Assembly: GCA_036505615.1 (NCBI GenBank)
Contig: DASXTB010000327.1
Span: 1 to 5,666 of the forward strand
DNA from: DASXTB01 sp036505615
GTDB taxonomy: Bacteria; Acidobacteriota; UBA6911; JACQSX01
Direction of reading: 5' to 3'
DNA length: 5,666 nucleotides
Positions 1 through 4,315 of this stretch are shown one piece after another (within the stretch, counting starts at the first letter, position 1; every line of letters starts with the position of its first letter). A program made the translations under genes and the position numbers. Under the pieces are notes generated by a model. That model was not told the origin of the DNA. It saw only the letters and a list, made by a program, of their open reading frames with translations, and ran no database searches.

Positions 1-1
1 T

Positions 2-502
2 GCCCGCCAAGTCACCGAGTCAAACCTGGACATATGCAAGGGCTCTGGATGGATTAGAACCGTGAGCCAATGTCATCGTATTCTGGGCGAACTGGACGCC
101 GGAGCCGGGAACGTGACTGGTGCCCACCGAAATTACGACAAGGCGCTGGAACTGGCTCGCAGCATCTCGCATCTGCCGGCGCTCATCGAAGTCCTGCTGG
201 CGCGGGGCCGCTGGGCGAGTCAACACGAAAGCGATGCGTCCCACAATGATTTGGAAGAAGCGTTGAGTTACGCCATTACCGATGAATTTGGCACCCCTGA
301 GGGAGCCCTACGATATGCGGCCGCGGGCGGTTATCGTATTTATGAGACCGATATCCGCGTGGCTTTGGGATGGACACATCTGGCCGCAAAAGATCTCACA
401 GCGGCGCGTTCCGAAGCGGAGCAGGTGAAGCGACTGAGTGCGGAGATCGGCTACCACTGGGGACAACTGGATGCTGCCGAGCTCCTTCGCGAAATCCGGT
501 AG
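2..502 (+). CDS. C-terminal TPR region of a large protein, 5' end outside window
   Basis: The frame is open from base 2 to the TAG at 500-502 (166 visible codons) with no stop upstream. The GTG at 62 is therefore probably an internal valine, and the true start lies left of the window. Two helical-pair repeats of TPR type are visible. One is at about residues 21-56 (VSQCHRILGELDAGAGN, then YDKALELARSI). The other is near the end (DIRVALGWTHLAAKDLTAARSEAEQ, then LSAEIGYHWGQLDAAELL). This style, with a GRWA segment and a YHWG-containing last repeat, resembles the C-terminal tails of STAND-type (NACHT/NB-ARC-like) ATPases and other multidomain bacterial TPR proteins. There the repeats sense a ligand or bind a partner. 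No catalytic domain is visible, so the function is open. TPR assignment is good; the STAND link is inference from memory of similar tails. Gene orientation is convergent with the next gene. Confidence 0.8.
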   Translation, partial: ARQVTESNLDICKGSGWIRTVSQCHRILGELDAGAGNVTGAHRNYDKALELARSISHLPALIEVLLARGRWASQHESDASHNDLEEALSYAITDEFGTPEGALRYAAAGGYRIYETDIRVALGWTHLAAKDLTAARSEAEQVKRLSAEIGYHWGQLDAAELLREIR

Positions 503-516
503 CGGCGAATGAATTT

Positions 517-539
517 CCGGAACCGCAGCAGGGTTCCGG
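517..539 (+). terminator. Hairpin after TPR gene, possible terminator
   Basis: A perfect 8-bp stem (CCGGAACC at 517-524 with GGTTCCGG at 532-539) has a 7-nt loop and lies 14 bp after the TAG of the TPR gene. There is no T-run after it, so it would be a weak intrinsic terminator at best. It may instead serve as a 3'-end stabilising stem or belong to the palindromic repeats further right. Confidence 0.4.
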
Positions 540-588
540 CACAAATGCGCATTAGAACTGTCGCCATCTCTCTGAATTGGATTCTTTC

Positions 589-605
589 GCCCGCCTAAGG
601 CGGGC
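589..605. repeat. Short GC palindrome (GCCCGCC/GGCGGGC)
   Basis: Arms GCCCGCC (589-595) and GGCGGGC (599-605) are separated by TAA. It is the first of several palindromes in the convergent gap between the TPR gene and the MBL-fold gene. It could act as a bidirectional terminator, but neither strand has a proper T-tract after it. Confidence 0.5.
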
Positions 606-624
606 TCTCGGGTTTGGACAGTTT

Positions 625-652
625 GGAGAGACGGCCTGAGGGCCGTCTCCAG
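625..652. repeat. Dispersed palindromic repeat, copy 1
   Basis: The 9-bp arms GAGACGGCC (628-636) and GGCCGTCTC (641-649) flank the loop TGAG. The whole 28-bp unit 625-652 is identical to 3839-3866. It lies in non-coding DNA between two convergent genes, the usual location for REP/BIME-like intergenic palindromes. No REP-associated tyrosine transposase is visible in the window. Confidence 0.8.
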
Positions 653-670
653 CGCAATCTTTCATCGTGC

Positions 671-764
671 AGGGGACGCCCCACGGGGCGTCTCTCCAAT
701 AGCGCCGCTTCGCGGGGCAAGGAGACGCCCCGCGGGGCGTCTCTCCAATAAGCCCGCGAAGCGG
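671..764. repeat. Tandem palindromes nested in a longer inverted repeat
   Basis: Two near-identical 27-bp units (675-701 and 724-750, one mismatch, 49 bp apart) each contain a palindrome of GACGCCCC with GGGGCGTC. The second extends to a perfect 22-bp palindrome at 722-743 (arms GAGACGCCCC and GGGGCGTCTC). A 12-bp inverted repeat, CCGCTTCGCGGG at 705-716 and CCCGCGAAGCGG at 753-764, encloses that second palindrome and could form a larger cruciform or hairpin. The sequence between the 27-bp units is thus itself part of a higher-order repeat. On the minus strand it follows the MBL-fold gene and could stop its transcription. Confidence 0.75.
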
Positions 765-790
765 AGGTGCTTCCCACCAGCTCCTACTCA

Positions 791-1738
791 CTACGGCGCT
801 ATTTCCATCAAATCCTTGCCGACGACGATGCGGCCCTTGAAGTGTTTGCGTGCACCCTCCGCCCACTGGTCATCGCTGATTGATGGATCATCTCCGGGAA
901 CAAAGTGCGAGAGCACCAGAGTCTTAACGCCCGCCTGAGCCGCAATCTTGCCTGCGCCTTCAGAGTCGGTGTGGCTCGCCAGCAGGTGCTCGCGCAGCCT
1001 GACGGCGGTTGGAAGCCGCTTGAGCAGAGCATCAATAGCCGGCAGATACATTACTTCGTGCACCAGCACGTCGGCGCCCCTGGCGAACCCGGCCAGCTCG
1101 GGCACGTAGGTCGTGTCACCCGAGATGACTAGGGAGCGGTCCTTGGCGTCGAAGCGAAACGCATAGGCTTGCTTGATCGGCGGATGGTGGACCAGCGCGG
1201 CGGTCACTTTCACCTCGTCGTTCTGCAGCACGATGCCCGGCCGGTTAAAATCATGCGCGAAAACCAGCTTGCGCAGGTCGGGCCTGCCCTCGTCTACGAT
1301 GCGAGTGTCAATGTCGAAATTCATGTAGTGGAAGAAAGCTTGGGTCATTTTCTCCAATCCAGTTGGGCCATAGGCGTCCACGCGGGTATCTAGTCCAGCG
1401 GCCCAGGCGTTGTACATGATGGCCCCGTATTCCAGGTTGTGATCGGAATGATGGTGGGTGATGAGGATATAGCGCAACTTGTTGAGCGGCACCCCCGCAG
1501 AGATCAGTTGCCGTGAAGCGCCGTAGCCGCAATCCACGACGTACGGCGTGCCGTTGATCAAGAGCAGCGTTGACGGATTCGACCGCCCTTCCCCGGCCAC
1601 GCGCGGCCCGCCCTTTGTTCCAAGCAGAATCAGTCGCGTGGCCTTGTTTTCCTGGCTGAAGACAAGGGGGCTGAACAAGCGGTAAGAAAACGCAAGACTG
1701 GACGTATTTATCAGAAACTGCCTGCGATTGTAATACAT
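791..1738 (-). CDS. Tat-exported MBL-fold metallohydrolase (RNase Z/arylsulfatase-like)
   Basis: A 315-aa protein that begins with a twin-arginine motif (NRRQFL, R5-R6) and a hydrophobic stretch, so export in folded form by Tat is likely. The core has the metallo-beta-lactamase signature THHHSDH, giving H95, H97, D99 and H100. Further probable metal ligands are H184 or H185 (LVHHPP), D208 (SGDTT) and H278 (LSHFVPG). This pattern is that of the RNase Z/AtsA-like branch (Lactamase_B_2), which binds two zinc ions and hydrolyses phosphodiester, sulfate-ester or related bonds. The substrate cannot be told; export argues against tRNA processing. The ATG at 1738 is preferred over an upstream in-frame TTG at 1765 because AAAGGTGG lies 8 bp before it and the RR motif then sits close to the N-terminus. 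The stop is TAG at 791-793. It is divergent from the NTF2-like gene. Confidence 0.9.
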   Translation of the reverse strand: MYYNRRQFLINTSSLAFSYRLFSPLVFSQENKATRLILLGTKGGPRVAGEGRSNPSTLLLINGTPYVVDCGYGASRQLISAGVPLNKLRYILITHHHSDHNLEYGAIMYNAWAAGLDTRVDAYGPTGLEKMTQAFFHYMNFDIDTRIVDEGRPDLRKLVFAHDFNRPGIVLQNDEVKVTAALVHHPPIKQAYAFRFDAKDRSLVISGDTTYVPELAGFARGADVLVHEVMYLPAIDALLKRLPTAVRLREHLLASHTDSEGAGKIAAQAGVKTLVLSHFVPGDDPSISDDQWAEGARKHFKGRIVVGKDLMEIAP

Positions 1739-1766
1739 GATGAAACCCACCTTTGGTGTACACAAG

Positions 1767-1782
1767 GTTCACAAATCTGAAC
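1767..1782. promoter_or_regulatory. Dyad at the putative start of transcription of the MBL-fold gene
   Basis: GTTCA (1767-1771) and TGAAC (1778-1782) form an inverted repeat with a 6-bp spacer. It covers the predicted transcription start, a common position for a repressor operator. A second palindrome, GTGTACAC (1756-1763), follows in the leader next to the ribosome binding site. No regulator for it is identifiable here. Confidence 0.3.
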
Positions 1783-1787
1783 TTTTG

Positions 1788-1816
1788 ATCATAAAAACGG
1801 CCCCGATGGCTGGCCA
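1788..1816 (-). promoter_or_regulatory. Candidate promoter of the MBL-fold gene
   Basis: Read on the minus strand, TGGCCA (1816-1811, 4/6 to the -35 consensus) is followed after 17 bp by TATGAT (1793-1788, 5/6 to the -10 consensus). Transcription would start near 1781, about 43 bp before the ATG. This is motif matching only; the sigma consensus is assumed to be that of the housekeeping factor. Confidence 0.4.
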
Positions 1817-1896
1817 TACGCCACTACGTGCAGCTACGGAGCCGCGACCGGAAGGGCGCGGCGCGGCAATTCAGTTTATCCGTATAACTCATTCCA

Positions 1897-1925
1897 TTGC
1901 CACTGGGTGCGATCACGGTTAAGAT
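1897..1925 (+). promoter_or_regulatory. Candidate promoter of the NTF2-like gene
   Basis: TTGCCA (1897-1902, 5/6 to the -35 consensus) and TAAGAT (1920-1925, 4/6 to the -10 consensus) are separated by exactly 17 bp. Transcription would begin near 1932, leaving a leader of about 24 bases that contains the ribosome binding site AAGGAG. Confidence 0.45.
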
Positions 1926-1955
1926 ACGTCGCGCATAGTTTGAAAGGAGACTGCC

Positions 1956-2429
1956 ATGATCAAGGTCTTGCGAATTGCTCTGGCACTGATTTTTGCGCAG
2001 GTCATAGCCCAAGCGCAAGATGCACAGCAGGAAATTCAGTCAAAAACCAAGAAGTTTACAGAGGCGATCGTTTCAAAGGACCTATCAGTGCTCGACCAGG
2101 TTTTTGAGAAGGACAGTGCGAACATTTATTACGACATTAACGAGGGTCCACTCTACGGTTTTGAAAGGCTGAGGCGTGTATGGACTGCTGCCACCACAAA
2201 CTATTCGATCACGCGGTTTGAATTTGGCGAGGATATGAAAATTTTTGTCGATGGCGACAATGCCGTTCAAGTTGGAACCTGGGTGCAGACTCAGGCTAAC
2301 AGGGCCGGCCAGAGCCGTGACATCAAAGGGCGCGCAACCGTACTGTGGCGAAAGCGCGACGGGCAGTGGCGCGTGTGGCATTACCACGCCTCGATAACCC
2401 CAGCCAGAGCGCCTCGACCAGTGCAATAG
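1956..2429 (+). CDS. Secreted SnoaL/DUF4440-like (NTF2 fold) protein
   Basis: A 157-aa protein with a typical Sec signal peptide: K3 and R6, then a hydrophobic run (IALALIFAQVIAQA), with likely cleavage after AQA at residue 20. The mature part has the NTF2-like layout. It starts with a helix (EIQSKTKKFTEAIVSKDLSVLDQVF), continues with a segment around YGFERLRRVW, and ends with strands carrying KGRATVLWRKRDGQWRVWHYHAS, the hallmark end of SnoaL/DUF4440 proteins. Members range from isomerases and polyketide cyclases to ligand-binding proteins with no known reaction, so no substrate is assigned. The start is supported by AAGGAG at 1944-1949, 6 bp before the ATG. It is convergent with the next gene, 26 bp apart. 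Function beyond an exported small-molecule-binding fold is unknown. Confidence 0.85.
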   Translation: MIKVLRIALALIFAQVIAQAQDAQQEIQSKTKKFTEAIVSKDLSVLDQVFEKDSANIYYDINEGPLYGFERLRRVWTAATTNYSITRFEFGEDMKIFVDGDNAVQVGTWVQTQANRAGQSRDIKGRATVLWRKRDGQWRVWHYHASITPARAPRPVQ

Positions 2430-2455
2430 CTGGAGACTGGCGGGACGTTAAGCTC

Positions 2456-2695
2456 TTACTTGGTGCCTGTACTGGCCGTGGAGGTTGGCGCTGCGGCGGT
2501 TTTCTTCCGGCGCTTCTCGCGCGGACGTTCCGGGGCTGGTCCTTCGATAATCTCGATCGCCATAAGACTGGTGACAAACTTCTTGAGCCCGTGGAGATCG
2601 AAGTCGATGATGGTGCGGTCGGCGTCTGACGAGGTGACCACACCCAAACCGTACTGGGAATGCCTTACGTACTGACCTTGCTGGATCGCCTTCAC
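2456..2695 (-). CDS. Small Tudor/CarD-like domain protein
   Basis: A 79-aa protein starting at GTG (2695), with GAGAG about 7 bp upstream as ribosome binding site. Residues 6-51 (GQYVRHSQYGLGVVTSSDADRTIIDFD, then GLKKFV) match the pattern of the small SH3/Tudor-like barrel found at the C-terminus of UvrD/PcrA helicases and in the CarD/TRCF RNA-polymerase-interacting domain: V.H..YG.G.V, then IDFD..G.K.F. The remaining tail is basic and then low-complexity (REKRRKK, followed by A/T/S-rich sequence), suggesting contact with nucleic acid or a flexible end. A stand-alone protein of this kind may bind RNA polymerase or DNA, but this is inference. A -35-like TTGACG is seen on the minus strand at 2749-2744, but its -10 partner is poor. 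Confidence 0.75.
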   Translation of the reverse strand: MKAIQQGQYVRHSQYGLGVVTSSDADRTIIDFDLHGLKKFVTSLMAIEIIEGPAPERPREKRRKKTAAAPTSTASTGTK

Positions 2696-2901
2696 AGATT
2701 GCTCTCTTTCGGGTTATCAGATCCCACTCTATTCTCTCGTTTACGTCAAAAATAGTCCATTTAATATTGAATATAAGCTGAAATGAGGCGGCCTAATGCA
2801 CTCTATTCGCGCGGCTTCTGACTTTCGAGACGAAGGAAGAAGCGGAATACCTACTGGGCAGTCTGGCTTGAAAACCAGAGGCAAGAAAAAGCTTAACCGC
2901 T
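2696..2901. other. AT-rich non-coding gap
   Basis: No convincing gene is seen between the Tudor-like gene and the zinc-finger/HTH gene. Short reading frames exist on both strands but lack ribosome binding sites and recognisable sequence. The gap contains a small stem (CTGG at 2863-2866 with CCAG at 2875-2878). It is the place where a toxin partner of the HTH gene might be expected, and none is found. Confidence 0.5.
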
Positions 2902-3441
2902 TCAAAGAGCTGTTCTTGCGTCGGCGTCGCGCTTTGAGCGGTTGCAAGCTTCGTCTACACGGTATACGTCAATGAAAATTGCGGGTGCTTTCGACAGGCT
3001 TGTCCCGATCTTGTCAAAGTTCTTCATTGGTTCCAAGATGGAACGGTATTTTGCGAGGTCCGCTTCTTTTTGAGCCAGGAACCAAATACGAACCAACCGA
3101 TCTCCCTGTTTTCCAATGTCTGACTTTCCTTTTTCTATGCGAGAAAATGCTTGCGATGTATAACCGAGCTTCTTTGCAAACTCCTTGGATTTGATTCCGA
3201 GGCTCTTACGCAAAAAGCGGATCTCCTTTCCTGAAAGCGGCGCGGGTTTTTCAACGAGCCAGAGCGCGATGCACAAATGGACGTCTCGAATGTTGGGAAT
3301 CTCAGGTATCCGCGTCTTACAATTAGGACATCGTCGTACGTTCAACCCGGTCAGATAAACATTGTCGAGGCCGCTTTCGACATATCTATATTTTTGATTT
3401 CTCCCGAGGACGAGTTCACTACCGCATTCCGGGCATTTCAT
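2902..3441 (-). CDS. MqsA-like zinc-finger plus Xre-HTH transcriptional regulator
   Basis: A 179-aa protein. Residues 1-45 carry two CxxC pairs (C3-P-E-C6 and C38-P-N-C41), as in the YgiT/MqsA zinc-binding domain. Residues about 71-125 form an Xre-type helix-turn-helix (LRKSLGIKSKEFAKKLGYTSQAFSRIEKG). The QAFSRIEKG recognition segment is close to the one in MqsA, the antitoxin and autorepressor of the MqsRA toxin-antitoxin pair. The roughly 50-residue tail is longer than in E. coli MqsA and is not recognised. I place the start at the ATG at 3441 because AAGGAA lies 5 bp before it; an in-frame codon at 3480 has less support. No MqsR-, RelE- or DUF4258-like toxin lies next to it. Its DNA is AT-richer than its neighbours (23 of 60 bases G or C at 3121-3180, against 35 of 60 at 1201-1260), which suggests horizontal acquisition. 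It may be an orphan antitoxin or a plain regulator. Confidence 0.85.
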   Translation of the reverse strand: MKCPECGSELVLGRNQKYRYVESGLDNVYLTGLNVRRCPNCKTRIPEIPNIRDVHLCIALWLVEKPAPLSGKEIRFLRKSLGIKSKEFAKKLGYTSQAFSRIEKGKSDIGKQGDRLVRIWFLAQKEADLAKYRSILEPMKNFDKIGTSLSKAPAIFIDVYRVDEACNRSKRDADARTAL

Positions 3442-3512
3442 GACCGTTCCTTGTCGCTGCAAATGCAATCCGCACATCAACTAGAATAGAAATTTAGGAC
3501 GCGGTTCTACAC

Positions 3513-3529
3513 CGGTCTGACCGATTATC
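3513..3529 (-). promoter_or_regulatory. Putative -10 box with overlapping operator for the HTH gene
   Basis: On the minus strand GATAAT (3529-3524, 5/6 to the -10 consensus) is immediately followed by the perfect palindrome CGGTC-A-GACCG (3523-3513), which would cover the transcription start. Antitoxin-type HTH proteins commonly repress their own promoter from such sites. The -35 match is poor (TTGTAA with a 14-bp spacer), so the promoter is tentative. Confidence 0.3.
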
Positions 3530-3770
3530 ACCGCATGATCTCTTTACAAGGTGAAGAAGTTTAGGCCCTGACAACGCGAGCGTCAACTTTAATTCAACTC
3601 CCGTAAGTCTTTGTGGCAGATAAACTTAACATAAGGTTGATTTTTGGGATGCAGAGTGCAGAAAAGGCTATGAACGTGACAAAAGATCCGAGCCGCGCGG
3701 ATAAGCCTGGGTTATTCACAAACATTCACCGCAGAGGACACGGAGAACGCAAAAAGCGCCACGCTAGTCT

Positions 3771-3883
3771 GTAGGGGCGGTTCGTGAACGGCCAGAGGCC
3801 GCTGAAAGCGACCTCTGGAGTTTCTACATTTTGGGAGCGGAGAGACGGCCTGAGGGCCGTCTCCAGGCCGCTTTCAGCGGCCG
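3771..3883. repeat. Mosaic of palindromic intergenic repeats
   Basis: From left to right: a half-palindrome GTAGGGGCGGTTCGTGAACG (3771-3790), whose expected right arm is missing; a stem CCAGAGG (3792-3798) with CCTCTGG (3812-3818); the 28-bp palindrome at 3839-3866; and a stem GGCCGCT (3866-3872) with AGCGGCC (3876-3882). In addition GGCCGCTGAAAGCG (3797-3810) is the exact reverse complement of 3869-3882, so the block is enclosed by a 14-bp inverted repeat about 58 bp apart. The units overlap as if repeats had inserted into each other. Confidence 0.7.
3839..3866. repeat. Dispersed palindromic repeat, copy 2
   Basis: Identical over 28 bp to 625-652, with the same 9-bp arms (3842-3850 and 3855-3863) and TGAG loop. 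The short motif GTTTGGACA also occurs beside both copies (612-620 and 3888-3896), but on opposite sides of the repeat. Confidence 0.8.
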
Positions 3884-3889
3884 AGGAGT

Positions 3890-3935
3890 TTGGACATTTC
3901 TGTACATCTTTCCATAATTATATTGACGTACGTAC
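3890..3935 (+). promoter_or_regulatory. Candidate promoter and palindrome for the winged-helix/transposase operon
   Basis: TTGGAC (3890-3895) and CATAAT (3913-3918, 5/6 to the -10 consensus) are spaced by 17 bp. Just downstream, around the expected start of transcription, ACGTACGT (3926-3933) and the overlapping GTACGTAC (3928-3935) form a perfect palindrome that could be an operator. The -35 match is weak (3/6). Confidence 0.35.
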
Positions 3936-3983
3936 TTTAGTATGGCATTCTTCCTCCAGCCGAATGAAGGAGGGGTGTCGCAT

Positions 3984-4313
3984 ATGGAAGAAGAGGAGAT
4001 CAAAGCCGCAGTCGCAGAAGCATTGATCGTGTCGGTGGAGGCGCAGTTGAAGGCGCTCAAGAAGTTCAAAGGCGCGCCGACCCAGGAAAAAGACCGGCAG
4101 AAACGTACATCTAACCTAAGTATGGTGGAGGACGTACTGGAACGTGCCGGCAAGGAGTTGCACATCAGCCAGATCTTGCAGCGGGTGGAAAAAGGGTATG
4201 GCCTACGCCTGGATCGTGATTCGATTGTGTCGGCCTTAAGCAAGAAGGTGGCGCGAAACGAACGTTTCGTGCGCACCGGCAAAAACATATTCGCGCTGAA
4301 AGGGGGAAAGTAA
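3984..4313 (+). CDS. Small winged-helix (HARE-HTH-like) protein upstream of transposase
   Basis: A 109-aa protein. The N-terminal third is acidic then basic and probably helical (MEEEEIKAAVAEALI, followed by a lysine-rich segment ending near residue 40). Residues about 44-107 resemble the HARE-HTH/winged-helix fold: SMVEDVLERAGKELHISQILQRVE, then DSIVSALSKKV, then ERFVRTGKNIFAL. The pattern of LH..I, a central S..SALSK and a final RF.R.G...FAL is the one seen in HB1/ASXL-type and RNA-polymerase-delta-type domains, which bind DNA or recruit other proteins. The ATG at 3984 is chosen over the one at 3942 because AAGGAGG (3967-3973) lies 10 bp before it and nothing similar precedes the other. The TAA at 4311-4313 is 2 bp from the transposase ATG, so the two are surely co-transcribed. 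It probably regulates or assists transposition; that role is inferred only from position. Confidence 0.75.
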   Translation: MEEEEIKAAVAEALIVSVEAQLKALKKFKGAPTQEKDRQKRTSNLSMVEDVLERAGKELHISQILQRVEKGYGLRLDRDSIVSALSKKVARNERFVRTGKNIFALKGGK

Positions 4314-4315
4314 AG

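Larger units (their letters stand above)
3442..3983. other. 542-bp non-coding region between divergent genes
   Basis: This stretch holds the upstream region of the HTH gene (to about 3560) and an AT-rich part without recognised signals (about 3560-3720). A single perfect match to the DnaA-box consensus TTATNCACA lies at 3712-3720. A CACCGCAGAGGACACGGAG segment at 3727-3745 resembles a dispersed repeat often met in environmental genomes. A mosaic of palindromes follows at 3771-3883, then the promoter region of the winged-helix gene. No reading frame here looks real. Confidence 0.6.

Noticed and set aside
671..764. CRISPR array suggested by two similar palindromic units
   Set aside because: There are only two units, the spacer between them is itself part of an inverted repeat, and no cas gene is present.
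552..866. Reading frame across the palindromic repeats at 552-866
   Set aside because: It is composed of the translated GC-rich repeats and overlaps the end of the MBL-fold gene; no homology is recognisable.
1308..1817. Minus-strand 169-codon frame overlapping the MBL-fold gene
   Set aside because: It is a shadow in another frame of the MBL-fold gene, which carries the conserved metal-binding motifs.
2861..2880. Sequence CTTGAAAACC resembling the anticodon loop of tRNA-Ser, as in an attachment-site remnant
   Set aside because: The stem has a mismatch next to the loop and no T-arm or acceptor sequence follows. No integrase is present.
2741..2947. Minus-strand 68-codon frame that could be a toxin partner of the HTH gene
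   Set aside because: It overlaps the end of the HTH gene in another frame, has no ribosome binding site that I can see, and does not resemble any toxin family.
2796..2972. Plus-strand 58-codon frame starting MHSIRAASD, and an FETKEEAEYLLGSLA piece in the next frame
   Set aside because: Both lie in AT-rich DNA partly antisense to the HTH gene. The second has a stop close upstream and no start codon. Too short to call a gene or a remnant.
3712..3720. Perfect DnaA-box consensus (TTATTCACA)
   Set aside because: Only one box is found; no cluster, AT-rich unwinding element or replication gene is nearby. By my estimate one such match in a window this size is not unlikely by chance.
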